A DNA stretch of 64,000 nucleotides from Thalassovita sp. (GCF_963691685.1 NZ_OY829290.1:2046001-2110000), one strand, 5' to 3'; counted from the first letter of the stretch, positions 7,405 through 17,022 are shown. Program-made: numbers and translations. Notes: a model not told the origin generated them from the sequence alone.

Positions 7405-10287
7405 ATGGCTGATCTGAAGAAAATCGAAGTGCGCGGCGCGCGGGAACATAACCTCAAAAGCATTGACGTGGATATTCCCCGTGATGAGCTGGTGGTGATC
7501 ACCGGCCTGTCCGGCTCCGGCAAGTCCTCGCTGGCGTTTGACACCATCTATGCCGAAGGTCAGCGCCGCTATGTGGAAAGCCTCAGCGCCTATGCCCGTC
7601 AGTTCCTTGATATGATGGAAAAGCCGGATGTGGATCACATCAGCGGCCTTAGCCCGGCGATCTCCATTGAGCAGAAGACAACCTCAAAGAACCCGCGCTC
7701 AACCGTTGGCACGGTCACTGAGATCTACGATTACCTGCGTCTGCTCTTTGCCCGTGTGGGCACGCCCTATAGCCCGGCCACCGGCCTGCCGATTGAGGCG
7801 CAGCAGGTGCAGGATATGGTGGACCGCGTGATGACGATGGAGGAGGGGACCCGCGCCTATCTGCTGGCCCCGATCGTGCGCGACCGTAAGGGGGAATATA
7901 AGAAAGAGTTCCTGGAGCTGCGCAAACAGGGCTTTCAGCGGGTCAAGGTGGATGGTGAGTTCCACGATCTAGACACCCCGCCGACGCTGGACAAGAAATT
8001 CCGCCATGACATTGATGTGGTTGTGGACCGTCTGGTGGTGAAAGAGGGGTTGGAAACCCGTCTGGCTGACAGTTTCCGCACCGCGCTGGATCTGGCCGAC
8101 GGTATCGCCGTGATGGAAACTGCCCCGAAAGAGGGCGATCCGGAACGCATAACCTTCTCTGAAAACTTTGCCTGCCCGGTCAGCGGCTTCACCATTTCCG
8201 AGATTGAGCCACGGCTGTTTTCCTTCAACGCGCCCTTTGGCGCCTGCCCGGATTGTGACGGTCTGGGGATGGAACTGTTCTTTGACGAACGGCTGGTGGT
8301 GCCGGATCAAAGCCTGAAGGTCTACGATGGCGCGCTGGCGCCCTGGCGCAAAGGCAAATCGCCCTATTTCCTGCAAACCATTGAAGCGATTGCGAAACAC
8401 TATCAGTTCGACAAGAACACCAAGTGGAAAGACCTGCCCAAGAAGGTGCAGCAGGTGTTCCTGTATGGCTCGGGCAAAGAGGAAATCCTGTTCCGCTATG
8501 ACGAAGGCGGCCGCGTCTATCAGGTGACCCGCACCTTCGAAGGTGTGATCCCCAATATGGAACGGCGCTACCGTGAAACGGATTCAAACTGGGTGCGTGA
8601 GGAATTTGAACGCTACCAGAACAACCGCGCCTGCGGCACCTGTGGCGGCTACCGGCTGAACCAAGAGGCGCTGGCGGTGAAAATCGGCCCTGCAGACGGT
8701 GGCCCGGATGAGCTGCTGCATGTCGGCCAAGTGGTGCAAATGTCCATCCGTGAGGCCTATGCCTGGTGCAAAACCGTGCCGGATCATTTGACCGACCAGA
8801 AAAACGCCATCGCCGGCGCGATCCTGAAAGAGATCCGCGAACGTCTGGGCTTCCTTAACAACGTGGGGTTGGAATACCTCTCGCTCAGCCGAAACTCGGG
8901 CACGCTTTCGGGCGGCGAAAGCCAGCGGATCCGTCTGGCCAGTCAGATCGGTTCTGGGCTGACGGGTGTTTTGTATGTCTTGGATGAGCCGTCAATCGGT
9001 CTGCACCAGCGCGACAATGATCGCCTGCTCGACACGCTGAAAAGCCTGCGGGATCAAGGTAATACCGTGATCGTGGTGGAACATGACGAAGAGGCGATCC
9101 GCGAAGCGGACTACGTCTTTGACATCGGTCCGGGGGCGGGTGTGCATGGCGGGCAGATCGTGTCACAGGGCACCCCGTCTGAGATCGCGGCGGATAAGAA
9201 CTCGCTCACTGGTCAATACCTCAGCGGCGCGCGTGAAATCGCGGTGCCGCTGGACCGGCGTGAGGGCAATGGCAAAGCGGTCACCGTGGTCAAGGCCACC
9301 GGCAACAACCTGCAGAATGTCACGGCGGATTTCCCGCTGGGCAAATTTGTCTGCGTGACCGGCGTGTCGGGCGGCGGCAAGTCGACCCTGACGATTGAGA
9401 CCCTGTTCAAAACCGCCTCCATGCGGCTCAACGGGGCGCGGCAGACGCCGGCGCCGTGCGAAACCATCCGGGGGCTGGAGCATCTGGATAAGGTGATCGA
9501 CATTGACCAGCGTCCCATCGGGCGCACCCCGCGATCGAACCCGGCGACCTACACCGGTGCCTTTACCCCGATCCGCGAATGGTTTGCCGGCCTGCCTGAG
9601 GCCAAAACACGGGGGTATAAGCCCGGTCGCTTCTCCTTCAACGTCAAAGGTGGGCGCTGTGAGGCCTGTCAGGGCGACGGGGTGATCAAGATTGAAATGC
9701 ACTTCCTGCCGGATGTCTATGTGACCTGCGAAACCTGTAATGGTGCGCGGTACAACCGCGAAACGCTTGAGGTGAAGTTCAAAGGCAAAAGCATCGCCGA
9801 TGTGCTGGATATGACGGTTGAGGACGCGCAGGAGTTTTTCCAGGCGGTGCCGTCGATCCGGGAAAAGATGGACGCGCTGGTGCGGGTTGGTCTGGGCTAC
9901 ATCAAGGTTGGGCAGCAGGCCACGACGCTGTCAGGTGGTGAGGCGCAGCGGGTGAAGCTGAGTAAGGAACTGGCGCGCCGCTCGACCGGTCGCACGCTCT
10001 ATATTCTGGATGAGCCGACCACGGGCCTGCATTTCGAAGACGTGCGTAAGCTGTTGGAAGTGCTGCATGAACTGGTGGATCAGGGCAATACCGTTGTGGT
10101 GATTGAACACAATCTGGACGTGGTGAAAACCGCCGACCACATCATCGATATCGGCCCCGAAGGCGGTGACGGCGGTGGTCGGATTGTGGCTGAGGGCACC
10201 CCTGAACAGGTGTCCGAGGTCGCGGAGAGCCACACAGGCCACTACCTGAAACCGATGCTGAAAGGTGCCAAGGTGGCGGCCGAATGA
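7405..10287 (+). CDS. uvrA: Excinuclease ABC subunit A
   Basis: UvrA is the damage-sensing ATPase of nucleotide excision repair; it loads UvrB on lesions. With the ATG at 7405 ([18 protein letters not shown]) it has 960 residues, normal for the family. Visible parts are a first Walker A (GLSGSGKSS near residue 33), the zinc-binding pair ending in CPDCDGLG, an ABC signature [16 protein letters not shown], the first Walker [17 protein letters not shown], a second Walker [10 protein letters not shown] near 650, the CEACQGDG and [14 protein letters not shown] zinc module, a second signature [15 protein letters not shown] and [19 protein letters not shown] start at 7387 would add six residues. LexA control is expected from the box upstream. 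Confidence 0.98.
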   Translation: MADLKKIEVRGAREHNLKSIDVDIPRDELVVITGLSGSGKSSLAFDTIYAEGQRRYVESLSAYARQFLDMMEKPDVDHISGLSPAISIEQKTTSKNPRSTVGTVTEIYDYLRLLFARVGTPYSPATGLPIEAQQVQDMVDRVMTMEEGTRAYLLAPIVRDRKGEYKKEFLELRKQGFQRVKVDGEFHDLDTPPTLDKKFRHDIDVVVDRLVVKEGLETRLADSFRTALDLADGIAVMETAPKEGDPERITFSENFACPVSGFTISEIEPRLFSFNAPFGACPDCDGLGMELFFDERLVVPDQSLKVYDGALAPWRKGKSPYFLQTIEAIAKHYQFDKNTKWKDLPKKVQQVFLYGSGKEEILFRYDEGGRVYQVTRTFEGVIPNMERRYRETDSNWVREEFERYQNNRACGTCGGYRLNQEALAVKIGPADGGPDELLHVGQVVQMSIREAYAWCKTVPDHLTDQKNAIAGAILKEIRERLGFLNNVGLEYLSLSRNSGTLSGGESQRIRLASQIGSGLTGVLYVLDEPSIGLHQRDNDRLLDTLKSLRDQGNTVIVVEHDEEAIREADYVFDIGPGAGVHGGQIVSQGTPSEIAADKNSLTGQYLSGAREIAVPLDRREGNGKAVTVVKATGNNLQNVTADFPLGKFVCVTGVSGGGKSTLTIETLFKTASMRLNGARQTPAPCETIRGLEHLDKVIDIDQRPIGRTPRSNPATYTGAFTPIREWFAGLPEAKTRGYKPGRFSFNVKGGRCEACQGDGVIKIEMHFLPDVYVTCETCNGARYNRETLEVKFKGKSIADVLDMTVEDAQEFFQAVPSIREKMDALVRVGLGYIKVGQQATTLSGGEAQRVKLSKELARRSTGRTLYILDEPTTGLHFEDVRKLLEVLHELVDQGNTVVVIEHNLDVVKTADHIIDIGPEGGDGGGRIVAEGTPEQVSEVAESHTGHYLKPMLKGAKVAAE

Positions 10288-10712
10288 ACGGGGTGAGCAA
10301 CCGGCCAGCGCTGGCGGCGCTGGCTGTGACGGTGCATGACGATCACGTGCTGCTGGTACGCCGCCGCAAGGAACCGGATCGCGGTCTTTGGGGCTATCCC
10401 GGTGGCCATGTGGAGGCGGGTGAAACCGTTGCCGTGGCTGCCGCGCGTGAATTGGCCGAAGAAACCGGCGTCCGCGCGGAGCCCTTGGGGACGCTGGGCG
10501 GGATTGATGAGATCGGCCATCACGGTGACGGCGCGGTGAAACATCACTACTATCTGGTGGCGGTGCAATGTCGGTATCAGGCCGGGGTGCCACAGGCCGC
10601 TGATGATGCAGAGGAGGCCGCGTGGATTCCCGTGGCGGATGTGCTGGCCCGTCGGATTGAGATGAGCGCGTATGTTGATGATCTGCTGGAACAGGTTCTG
10701 GCCAGCGCCTGA
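10284..10712 (+). CDS. NUDIX hydrolase
   Basis: This 142-residue protein carries a perfect Nudix box, [23 protein letters not shown] (residues about 39-61, G-x5-E-x7-RE-x2-EE-x-GU), which binds the metal for hydrolysing nucleoside diphosphate derivatives. The substrate cannot be read from the sequence; the [19 protein letters not shown] start is common in ADP-ribose pyrophosphatase/MutT-like members. Its ATG overlaps the uvrA stop codon (ATGA), so it is translationally coupled to uvrA and probably shares its SOS control. A role in cleaning damaged nucleotides would fit but is an inference. Confidence 0.9.
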   Translation: MNGVSNRPALAALAVTVHDDHVLLVRRRKEPDRGLWGYPGGHVEAGETVAVAAARELAEETGVRAEPLGTLGGIDEIGHHGDGAVKHHYYLVAVQCRYQAGVPQAADDAEEAAWIPVADVLARRIEMSAYVDDLLEQVLASA

Positions 10713-10813
10713 ATGGGCTCGCGTTAACCTACGTTAACAGCTTTTCTGCACCACCCTCTTGAATGTTAACTTGATTCACTTATCTGTGAAGGAGTTCATT
10801 TAAGGAGGGACCC

Positions 10814-11515
10814 ATGCGTGGGATAATTCCAATCGTATTGACCAGCGCCGCCGCCATTGCCCTGGCCTCGGCCGCATTTTCCGAAGAGCGCAGCTACGTC
10901 TTCGACGATTTCCAACGGATCGACGCCGCAATGGGCGTTGAGGTCAAGGTGACGACTGGCACCGGCTACGCCGTTGAAGCCGAAGCCCTGCGGGGTAATC
11001 TGGACCGCCTGGTGATCCGCCAGAAAGGTGACAGGTTGGTTATCAAGCGCAAGAAGCCGCTGGGGCTGATCGGGGCGCTGCGGTCTGATCTATTTGTAGT
11101 CACTGTCAGCCTGCCGCAACTCACCGCGGCGGAGGCCAGTTCCGGCGCATCCATCAGTGTAACTGGCGATGGCACGGCGGATCTGGTGGTGGACGCCTCC
11201 AGCGGATCTAACGTGAAAATACGCGGAATTTCAGAGGGTTCGGTTGAAGTCGATGCCTCAAGTGGCGCCCATGTGTCAGTGGCAGGGCACTGTGGATCCA
11301 TCACGGCCGATGCCAGTTCCGGCGCCCATATTCAGGCAAGCGATCTGGTCTGCCGCATGGGGCAGTTTGACGCCAGCTCGGGCGCTTCGGTGCGGGGCCA
11401 TGTCACGGGAGCACTCAGCGCTGATGTCAGCTCTGGCGCGTCGGTGAAGGTACAGGGCGGTGCGGATATCGCCAAGAAAAGCCTTAGCAGCGGCGGATCG
11501 CTTCAGGTGATCTGA
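10814..11515 (+). CDS. GIN-domain (DUF2807) putative adhesin, exported
   Basis: This 233-residue protein has a signal peptide (MRGIIPIVLTSAAAIALASA, cleaved near AFS-EE). The remainder is a head GIN domain, the family once called putative auto-transporter adhesin (DUF2807). Six near-copies of an (E/D)ASSGA motif recur at roughly 16-22-residue steps, for example EASSGASISV, DASSGAHVSV and DASSGASVRG, as expected for a right-handed beta-helix. It is probably periplasmic or surface-exposed. The start is backed by AAGGAGG 6 bases before the ATG. Function is not established for this family. It appears to be a single gene with its own promoter region, which holds three GTTAAC sites. Confidence 0.88.
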   Translation: MRGIIPIVLTSAAAIALASAAFSEERSYVFDDFQRIDAAMGVEVKVTTGTGYAVEAEALRGNLDRLVIRQKGDRLVIKRKKPLGLIGALRSDLFVVTVSLPQLTAAEASSGASISVTGDGTADLVVDASSGSNVKIRGISEGSVEVDASSGAHVSVAGHCGSITADASSGAHIQASDLVCRMGQFDASSGASVRGHVTGALSADVSSGASVKVQGGADIAKKSLSSGGSLQVI

Positions 11516-11524
11516 GGGCAAGCG

Positions 11525-11564
11525 AAAGCCCCGGCATCGCGACGCGCGGTTTGTCCGGGGCTTT
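11525..11564. terminator. Bidirectional terminator between convergent genes
   Basis: Perfect 10-bp arms AAAGCCCCGG (11525-11534) and CCGGGGCTTT (11555-11564) lie between the GIN-domain gene and the convergent DUF2892 gene. The T-tracts are short, so this is a moderate call. Confidence 0.6.
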
Positions 11565-11567
11565 AAG

Positions 11568-11765
11568 TTACTTTTTCACCGAACAGGTGGAAATCCCCAG
11601 CAGGGAGTAGATCGGGCAGCTGCCGATCAGCGCGGTGGCCAATGGGATGAGGCCAATCCACATCCAGACGCCATAGCCCAGTAATGCACCGATCATCAGT
11701 AAAGTGCCCAGAACGGCGCGGAGAAATTTGTCAGTGCTGCCGACGTTTTTCGCAGAGAAATTCAT
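11568..11765 (-). CDS. DUF2892 (YgaP-like) inner membrane protein
   Basis: This is a 65-residue protein with two hydrophobic segments (LRAVLGTLLMIGALLGY and WMWIGLIPLATALIG) joined by a short turn, followed by the CPIYSLLGISTCS end with two cysteines. This is the DUF2892 pattern, found alone or fused to rhodanese domains as in YgaP. Start choice: the ATG at 11765 (MNFSAKNVG) is 12 bases after GGAGG, whereas an upstream TTG at 11777 would touch that site. Function is unknown; sulfur-related roles are suspected for the family. Confidence 0.88.
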   Translation of the reverse strand: MNFSAKNVGSTDKFLRAVLGTLLMIGALLGYGVWMWIGLIPLATALIGSCPIYSLLGISTCSVKK

Positions 11766-11896
11766 AAGTCTTACCAACCTCCGTTTAATGAACGTGAAAC
11801 AATGATAAGATGCATTATGTATGTTGAATATGATTTAAGTCAAATTGCCTAAATCCGTGAGGGGCTGGGCTGCCCCTCACTGAGGGTATTGCAGGC

Positions 11897-12769
11897 TCAG
11901 CCGCGACCACGCTTTTCAAAGCGCGGCAGCATCGCCGAGAAGTCCATGCCCTGACCACCTTCGTTCTCAACGAACTGCTCATAGAGGGCCTTGGCCAGTT
12001 CGCCCATCGGGGTGTCAGCATCGGCGCTTTCGGCGGCTTGCTGGCTGAGGCGCAGGTCCTTCAGCATCAGCTCCGCGGCAAAGCCCGGCTGGTAGTCATT
12101 GTCCGCCGGTGATTGCGGGCCAACACCCGGGGCCGGGCAATAGGCGTTCATCGTCCAGCTGTAGCCCGAGGAGCTGGAGACCACATCAAACATCTTGCCG
12201 CGATCCAGCCCCAATTTGTCAGCCAAAGCAAAGGCTTCGCAGGTGGCGACCATGGTGACGCCCAGGATCATGTTGTTGCAGATCTTGGCGGCCTGACCGG
12301 CGCCCGCATCGCCGCAATGCACGGCCTTCTGGCCCATGATGTCAAACAGCGGATCAACCGTGGCGAAAGCATCCGCGCCACCGCCAACCATGAAGGTCAA
12401 AGTGCCGCCTGCCGCGCCGCCGATGCCGCCGGACACCGGTGCATCCAGCGCGCCAAGACCGGCCTCCGCCGCCTGATCGGCCACCGCGCGGGCGCTGTCG
12501 ACATCCACCGTGGAACAGTCACAGAGCACCGCGCCTGCGGTCATGGCGGGGATCACCTCACCGGCGACTGCGCGCAGGATCTGACCGTTGGGCAGCATGG
12601 TGATGACCACATCCGCGCCGGTGGCTGCGGCTGCGGCTGTGTCGGCTTTGCTGACGCCTTCGGGCATCGGTGCGGCCAGATCAAAACCTGCAACCTCATG
12701 GCCTGCTTTGGCCAGGTTTGCGGCCATTGGGCCACCCATGTTGCCAAGTCCGATAAATCCGATTTTCAT
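11897..12769 (-). CDS. mmsB: 3-Hydroxyisobutyrate dehydrogenase
   Basis: This enzyme oxidises 3-hydroxyisobutyrate to methylmalonate semialdehyde with NAD+ in valine degradation. The 290 residues start with the NAD-binding Rossmann motif GFIGLGNMGGPMAANLAKAG. The substrate-binding DAPVSGGIGGAAGGTL block lies near residue 115, and the catalytic lysine region (GAGQAAKICNNM) near 170. It is the last gene of the minus-strand set acyl-CoA dehydrogenase, hydrolase, mmsB, which follow each other at 3 and 10 bases. Together they catalyse consecutive steps from isobutyryl-CoA. Confidence 0.95.
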   Translation of the reverse strand: MKIGFIGLGNMGGPMAANLAKAGHEVAGFDLAAPMPEGVSKADTAAAAATGADVVITMLPNGQILRAVAGEVIPAMTAGAVLCDCSTVDVDSARAVADQAAEAGLGALDAPVSGGIGGAAGGTLTFMVGGGADAFATVDPLFDIMGQKAVHCGDAGAGQAAKICNNMILGVTMVATCEAFALADKLGLDRGKMFDVVSSSSGYSWTMNAYCPAPGVGPQSPADNDYQPGFAAELMLKDLRLSQQAAESADADTPMGELAKALYEQFVENEGGQGMDFSAMLPRFEKRGRG

Positions 12770-12779
12770 GTCTGTCTCC

Positions 12780-13811
12780 TCAGATTTTCAGGGCGTCATC
12801 GCCCAGCGGCAGCAGCATCTGGGTGATCTCAAGCGAGGTCACCTCGGCAGGGCTGCCATGTTTCCATGTGGGGTTGCGGTCCTTGTCGATGATCTGGGCG
12901 CGGACGCCTTCCAGAAAATCGCCCATGTCCATGGACCGGTAGGTGAAGCGGAACTCCTGCTCCAGCGCTTTCTTGATGTCGTCCGTGGCCCGGGCGCGGT
13001 GCACCAGTTCGATCGTGCAGCCGGCAGAAAGCGGTGATACACGGTTCAAGGTTTTCAGCGCCTTGGCGGCAAAGTCGCTGTCCGCACCGTTGAGGGCGTT
13101 CAACACATCCGTCAGCCCGTCACCGGCAAAGAGCGTATCGATCTCATCCTGTTGTGCGGCCAGAACGCCGTCCGGGGCTTTTTCTGCCGCGCGATCAATG
13201 GCTTCCCAGTCACCGGTCTGGGCCAGTTCCGCCGTCAGCGCAGCCCATTTTTCCTCTGGCACGAAGTAGTCGGCAAAGCCGGCGTGGATGGCATCGGCTG
13301 GCCCAATCCGTCCGCCTGTGGCGCCCAGATATTCGCCAATCCGCCCCGGCGCACGGCCCAGGATCAGGGTGCCGCCCACATCCGGAATCAACCCGATGCC
13401 GGTTTCGGGCATGGCGATCTGGCTGCTTTCGCCAACCACGCGGTGGGAGCCATGACAGCCAATGCCAACGCCGCCGCCCATGGTGAACCCCTGCATCAGC
13501 GAGGCCACGGGCTTGGGGAAGTTGAACAGTCTGGCGTTCATCCGGTATTCGTCACGCCAGAAGGTGCGGGCGATCTCATATTCGCCTTTGGTGCCGGCCT
13601 CATACATGGCGGCGATGTCACCGCCAGCGCAGAAGGCACGTTCCCCCTCAGCGTCCAGCAGCACCATCTTCACGGCGTCATCAGTCGCCCAGGCATCCAG
13701 CGCCTTCTCAATCTCAAGGCACATCTCATAGCTGAGCGCATTCAGCGCCTTGGGACGGGTCAGGGTGATCCGGCCGATCTGGCCATCGATACGGGTGTGG
13801 ATGTCAGCCAT
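12780..13811 (-). CDS. 3-Hydroxyisobutyryl-CoA hydrolase (enoyl-CoA hydratase/isomerase fold)
   Basis: This 343-residue crotonase-fold protein has the features of the valine-pathway hydrolase that frees 3-hydroxyisobutyrate from CoA. The oxyanion hole region is FCAGGDIAAMY (near 62) and QGFTMGGGVGIGCHGSHRV (near 105). The catalytic segment is MPETGIGLIPDVGG (near 134-147). The C-terminal EGVRAQIIDKDRNPTWKH is typical of the hydrolase group and absent from ordinary enoyl-CoA hydratases. It lies between the acyl-CoA dehydrogenase and mmsB with almost no spacing, which supports the specific assignment. Confidence 0.92.
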   Translation of the reverse strand: MADIHTRIDGQIGRITLTRPKALNALSYEMCLEIEKALDAWATDDAVKMVLLDAEGERAFCAGGDIAAMYEAGTKGEYEIARTFWRDEYRMNARLFNFPKPVASLMQGFTMGGGVGIGCHGSHRVVGESSQIAMPETGIGLIPDVGGTLILGRAPGRIGEYLGATGGRIGPADAIHAGFADYFVPEEKWAALTAELAQTGDWEAIDRAAEKAPDGVLAAQQDEIDTLFAGDGLTDVLNALNGADSDFAAKALKTLNRVSPLSAGCTIELVHRARATDDIKKALEQEFRFTYRSMDMGDFLEGVRAQIIDKDRNPTWKHGSPAEVTSLEITQMLLPLGDDALKI

Positions 13812-13814
13812 GGG

Positions 13815-14960
13815 TTATGCGTTCTCTGCCAGCAGTTGCCGCGCCACGATCAAGCGCATGATTTCATTGGTGCCTTCAAGGATCTCATGCACCCGCAGGT
13901 CACGCACGATCTTTTCAACACCGTAGTCGGCCAAATAGCCATAGCCACCGTGCAACTGCAGGCATTCGTTTGCCACTTTCGATCCGGTCTCGGTCACAAA
14001 ACGTTTGGCCATGGCGCAGAATTTGGTGGCATCGGGCGCACCCTGATCCAGTTTCCACGCGGCCTGACGCAGGAAGGTGCGGGCGGCTTGCAGCTCAATC
14101 TCCATATCCGCCAGACGGAATTGCAGCGCCTGGAATTGGTCGATGGATTTGCCGAAGGCCTTGCGTTCGCTCATGTATTGCAGTGTGGCGGTCAGTGCGG
14201 ATTGCGCCGCCCCCAGACTACAGGCCGAAATGTTCAAGCGCCCGCCATCCAGACCCGCCATCGCGTATTTGAACCCGTCACCTTCGCTGCCGACCAGGTT
14301 GGCGGCGGGGATTTTGCAGTCGTCAAACTGCACCTGACGGGTCGGCTGGCTTTTCCAGCCCATCTTGTCCTCAAGCCCACCAAAGCTGAGGCCGGCGGTG
14401 CCGTCATCCACCACCACGGTGGAGATGCCTTTGGGGCCATTATCGCCGGTGCGGACCATAACCACATAGGTGTCCGAATAGCCGCCGCCTGAGATAAAGG
14501 CCTTGGTGCCGTTCAGCGTGTAGCCTTCGTTGCTACGTTCGGCGCGGGTTTTCAGCGCCGCCGCGTCTGAGCCAGATCCCGGTTCGGTCAGGCAGTAGCT
14601 CAGCACCTTGTCCATGGTGATCGCAGGCGCGAGGAACTGTTCCTTCACGTGATCATCGCCAAAGGTGTCCAGCATCTTGGCGCACATGTTGTGGATCGAC
14701 AGGAAGGCCGCCACCGAGGGGCAAGCCATTGAAAGGGCTTCAAAAACCAAAGTGGCGTCCAACCGGCCAAGGCCCGAGCCGCCCGACTCCTCAGAGACAT
14801 AGATACCGCCCAGACCCAGCGCGCCCACTTCGGACCACAGCGCCTTGGGGATGGTGCCGTCTTTTTCCCATTGGTGGGCATGTGGGGCGATATGTTCTTC
14901 GCCAAATGCCTTGGCCATGTCGAAAATGGCGGTTTGTTCTTCGGTCAGTGCAAAATCCAC
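13815..14960 (-). CDS. Acyl-CoA dehydrogenase, probably isobutyryl-CoA dehydrogenase
   Basis: This 381-residue FAD enzyme belongs to the acyl-CoA dehydrogenase family. Visible are the family signature CLTEPGSGSDAAALKTRA (near 125-142), the substrate and FAD loop GTKAFISGGGYSDTYVV, the QLHGGYGYLADYGVEKIVRD block and the catalytic glutamate in EILEGTNEIMRLI near the C-terminus. Its place as first gene before the 3-hydroxyisobutyryl-CoA hydrolase and mmsB argues for isobutyryl-CoA as substrate, with methacrylyl-CoA as product. Another short-branched acyl-CoA is possible. The hydratase step between is not encoded here. Confidence 0.9.
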   Translation of the reverse strand: MDFALTEEQTAIFDMAKAFGEEHIAPHAHQWEKDGTIPKALWSEVGALGLGGIYVSEESGGSGLGRLDATLVFEALSMACPSVAAFLSIHNMCAKMLDTFGDDHVKEQFLAPAITMDKVLSYCLTEPGSGSDAAALKTRAERSNEGYTLNGTKAFISGGGYSDTYVVMVRTGDNGPKGISTVVVDDGTAGLSFGGLEDKMGWKSQPTRQVQFDDCKIPAANLVGSEGDGFKYAMAGLDGGRLNISACSLGAAQSALTATLQYMSERKAFGKSIDQFQALQFRLADMEIELQAARTFLRQAAWKLDQGAPDATKFCAMAKRFVTETGSKVANECLQLHGGYGYLADYGVEKIVRDLRVHEILEGTNEIMRLIVARQLLAENA

Positions 14961-15109
14961 TGGCTCGTCCTCCGGTAAGTGTCGCGCGAAACCATTGCCG
15001 GCACGGGGAACCCCATGCGGCGTCCATTATTGAACGCCTGTTTAATTTCCAATTCCTACAGAAGTTTTGCAAGGGCAAAGCCACAGGAAAACGCCGCAAA
15101 AAAAGGAGA

Positions 15110-15547
15110 TTATTCTGCGGATTTCAGATGTGCCGGGGTTTCCATACGGGCCTGGATCTGCGGGGCGTTCAGCGGCAGCTGCATCATCGCGTCCTGCGCG
15201 GTTTCAGCGATGGAAACACGCACCGAAGGGAAGGGCGCCCAGAACCGCCGCATGTTTGCGGCGATGTCCTGCGACAGGGCGTTTGGCGCGTAAAACACCA
15301 TAGTTGTGGTGGGGGCATGCAGGTTTTGCGCCTGTAGCACCTGTTGCTGCAGGGCCAGTAGCGCTGGCAGTTCCAGCTTGACCAGGGTGACCCGGGACAG
15401 ATCTGCCAGTTGGCGCTGATGTGGGGAATAGTCCACGTGGCTGCGATAGCGCAGCAGCAGGGTGCTGACCTCTTCGACCACGACGGCGCCCTGATAGCGC
15501 ACATAGACCAGATTGTGATCGGGAAATACTTCGAATTCGACAGGCAC
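15110..15547 (-). CDS. STAS/SpoIIAA-like family protein, paralogue 1
   Basis: This 145-residue protein is the last in transcription order of five tandem paralogues. Start: GTG at 15547, 8 bases after GGAGG; a TTG at 15565 is less likely. The N-terminus VEFEVFPDHNLVYVRYQG, the LADLSRVTLVKLEL segment near 48 and the MVFYAPNALSQ block near 87 followed by a tryptophan (RRFWAPFPS) are shared with its neighbours. The pattern of beta-strand, helix and a DLSxV-like strand resembles STAS/SpoIIAA folds, but the phosphorylated serine of SpoIIAA is absent. No signal peptide or membrane segment is present. Function unknown. A short tail (ETPAHLKSAE) distinguishes it. Confidence 0.8.
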   Translation of the reverse strand: MPVEFEVFPDHNLVYVRYQGAVVVEEVSTLLLRYRSHVDYSPHQRQLADLSRVTLVKLELPALLALQQQVLQAQNLHAPTTTMVFYAPNALSQDIAANMRRFWAPFPSVRVSIAETAQDAMMQLPLNAPQIQARMETPAHLKSAE

Positions 15548-15606
15548 GCTTGTGTCCTCCTGCAATCAGCGCGATTTGGATAAGACACAGGTCAAAGACG
15601 TGGGGG

Positions 15607-16029
15607 TCAGTCTTTTTCAGCCGCTATCATTTCAGCAAATGAGGTGTATGGCAATTTAAGAATACGTAACGCTTCGCTTTCGCTGGCGGTCAGATGTACA
15701 TCAATCAGCGGCACCGCTTCCCAGAAGCGTAAGTAATTCTGGGCCAATTGGGCCGAGCGACCGTCCGGCACGTACATCACATAGGTCCGCCCCATCCCGC
15801 CCATGGTCAGGATCGGTTCCATGATGGAATGCAGAGCCATCCGTTTTTGATAGTCGATCCGGCTTTCTTCAAATCCGGACATGTCGTTCAACATGTTCTG
15901 TCCCGGGCGGGCCGCCGGATGGGTGGCATAGGTTTCAAACGCGGCAATGGAATCCGCGTCAGTCACCAATCCGTGGGATCGCATGAACATGAGATCCGAT
16001 TTTTCCAAAATGCTTATTTCTAGCGGCAT
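15607..16029 (-). CDS. STAS/SpoIIAA-like family protein, paralogue 2
   Basis: This 140-residue member starts at the ATG at 16029 (MPLEISILEKSDLMFMRSHG), behind GGGAAG; the frame could extend to 16059. It shares with paralogue 3 the ETYATHPAARPGQNMLNDMSG block (residues about 32-52; THPxARxGQxxLxDMSG in both), so these two are closest relatives, probably from a local duplication. The VMYVPDGRSAQLAQNYLRFW block carries the family's strand and tryptophan, and SESEALRIL the late conserved acidic-Ala-Leu motif. The protein is cytoplasmic by sequence. The AT-richer space before it (16030-16143) may hold its own promoter. Function unknown. Confidence 0.8.
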   Translation of the reverse strand: MPLEISILEKSDLMFMRSHGLVTDADSIAAFETYATHPAARPGQNMLNDMSGFEESRIDYQKRMALHSIMEPILTMGGMGRTYVMYVPDGRSAQLAQNYLRFWEAVPLIDVHLTASESEALRILKLPYTSFAEMIAAEKD

Positions 16030-16143
16030 CGGTCTTCCCAAATGGTCGAGTGAAACCAAGTGATATCGGTACCTTACGAGGACTAAACTATACAGTTCAT
16101 AGGCGAAAGGGCCAGTACGGGATATACCGTAGAAAGCTCAAAT

Positions 16144-16563
16144 TTATTCATTTCTATCCAGTACTTCCGCGATTGATCCTGCCGTAATTTTAAGCAGAGC
16201 CAGCGCTTCGGCTTCGTTTTCGGTGACATGGGCGGTCACAGAGGGCGTGGCATCCCAAAGCGCGGCATATTGATCGGCCAATTCCTGTGATTGCGGGGTT
16301 GGCGCAAAGTAAACGATGGTACGGGTCTTGTCGCCGAGTCCTAGAACCCGGTCCAGTGACGCCTGCAGCGCCAATCGTTTAGGTAGGTCAAAATATCCGG
16401 TTTCAACCCCGCTCATGTCGCTGAGAATATCCTGACCAATCCGTGCATCGGGATGGGTCGCATAGGTCTGCAGCGCCTCGGCGCTTTGGTCATCATTCAC
16501 GATGCCGGACCAAACCATGATCACAAGATTGCGTTGCAACAGGATGTCTAGGTCAATGGCCAT
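16144..16563 (-). CDS. STAS/SpoIIAA-like family protein, paralogue 3
   Basis: This is a 139-residue protein with ATG at 16563. The N-terminus MAIDLDILLQRNLVIMVWSG departs from the usual RYxG by having VWSG, but the YATHPDARIGQDILSDMSG block ties it to paralogue 2. The TIVYFAPTPQSQELADQY and LWDATPSVTAHVTE blocks match the family strand, helix and tryptophan, and NEAEALALLKI is the late motif. The family's central D (in SDMSGV) is kept. There are no cysteines, membrane segments or known catalytic residues. It lies 33 bases after paralogue 4 and is probably co-transcribed with it. Function unknown. Confidence 0.8.
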   Translation of the reverse strand: MAIDLDILLQRNLVIMVWSGIVNDDQSAEALQTYATHPDARIGQDILSDMSGVETGYFDLPKRLALQASLDRVLGLGDKTRTIVYFAPTPQSQELADQYAALWDATPSVTAHVTENEAEALALLKITAGSIAEVLDRNE

Positions 16564-16596
16564 GAGTGGTCTTTCGGATTTTGGGGGGTGGGGGGA

Positions 16597-17022
16597 TTAG
16601 GGCAGCAGGGGGGCGCTGATCACCTGTCGTAATCTGTCGTCGGGATCATCCAGAAACCTAAGCGCCTCATCTGTGGTTTCGCAGATGATCGGCTGCGGCA
16701 TGGGCAACCCGTCCCAGAGGTGGCAGATCATTTTGGCAAAGCTCATCGCCACATCCGTGGGCGCCAGATAGATCGGGGTGGGCGGGTAGTCGACCTGTTT
16801 CAACTCGGCCAATGTGGTGCGCATTGCCTGCATCGCCTTGGCATAGTCCAACTCAACCGAGACAACTTCGGTGAAGTCGGCAAGTTGTTGTAATTTCGGG
16901 TGATAGTCGGGATCTACAGTCAGCTTGGCCAGCAAAGCTTTGGTTTCCCCAGCACGAATGTGGCCGCTGTAACGGAAATAGACGATGTCTTCTTTCGCCA
17001 GGATCTTGAAGCTGACCGTCAC
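16597..17022 (-). CDS. STAS/SpoIIAA-like family protein, paralogue 4
   Basis: This 141-residue protein starts at the ATG at 17022 (MTVSFKILAKEDIVYFRYSG), giving the canonical family opening. The central strand is LADFTEVVSVELDY. The nucleotide-fold-like PIYLAPTDVAMSFAKMICHLW block and the ETTDEALRFLDDP motif follow. It is close in layout to paralogue 1: both have DYxPxxxQLADxxxV near residue 40. The ends differ, as expected for old paralogues. It may bind a small ligand or partner through the DLSxV-type face, but this is only inference from fold resemblance. Confidence 0.8.
   Translation of the reverse strand: MTVSFKILAKEDIVYFRYSGHIRAGETKALLAKLTVDPDYHPKLQQLADFTEVVSVELDYAKAMQAMRTTLAELKQVDYPPTPIYLAPTDVAMSFAKMICHLWDGLPMPQPIICETTDEALRFLDDPDDRLRQVISAPLLP

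Noticed and set aside
13152..14492. 446-codon open frame antisense to the hydrolase and acyl-CoA dehydrogenase genes
   Set aside because: It crosses two real genes on the other strand and shows no domain or good start.
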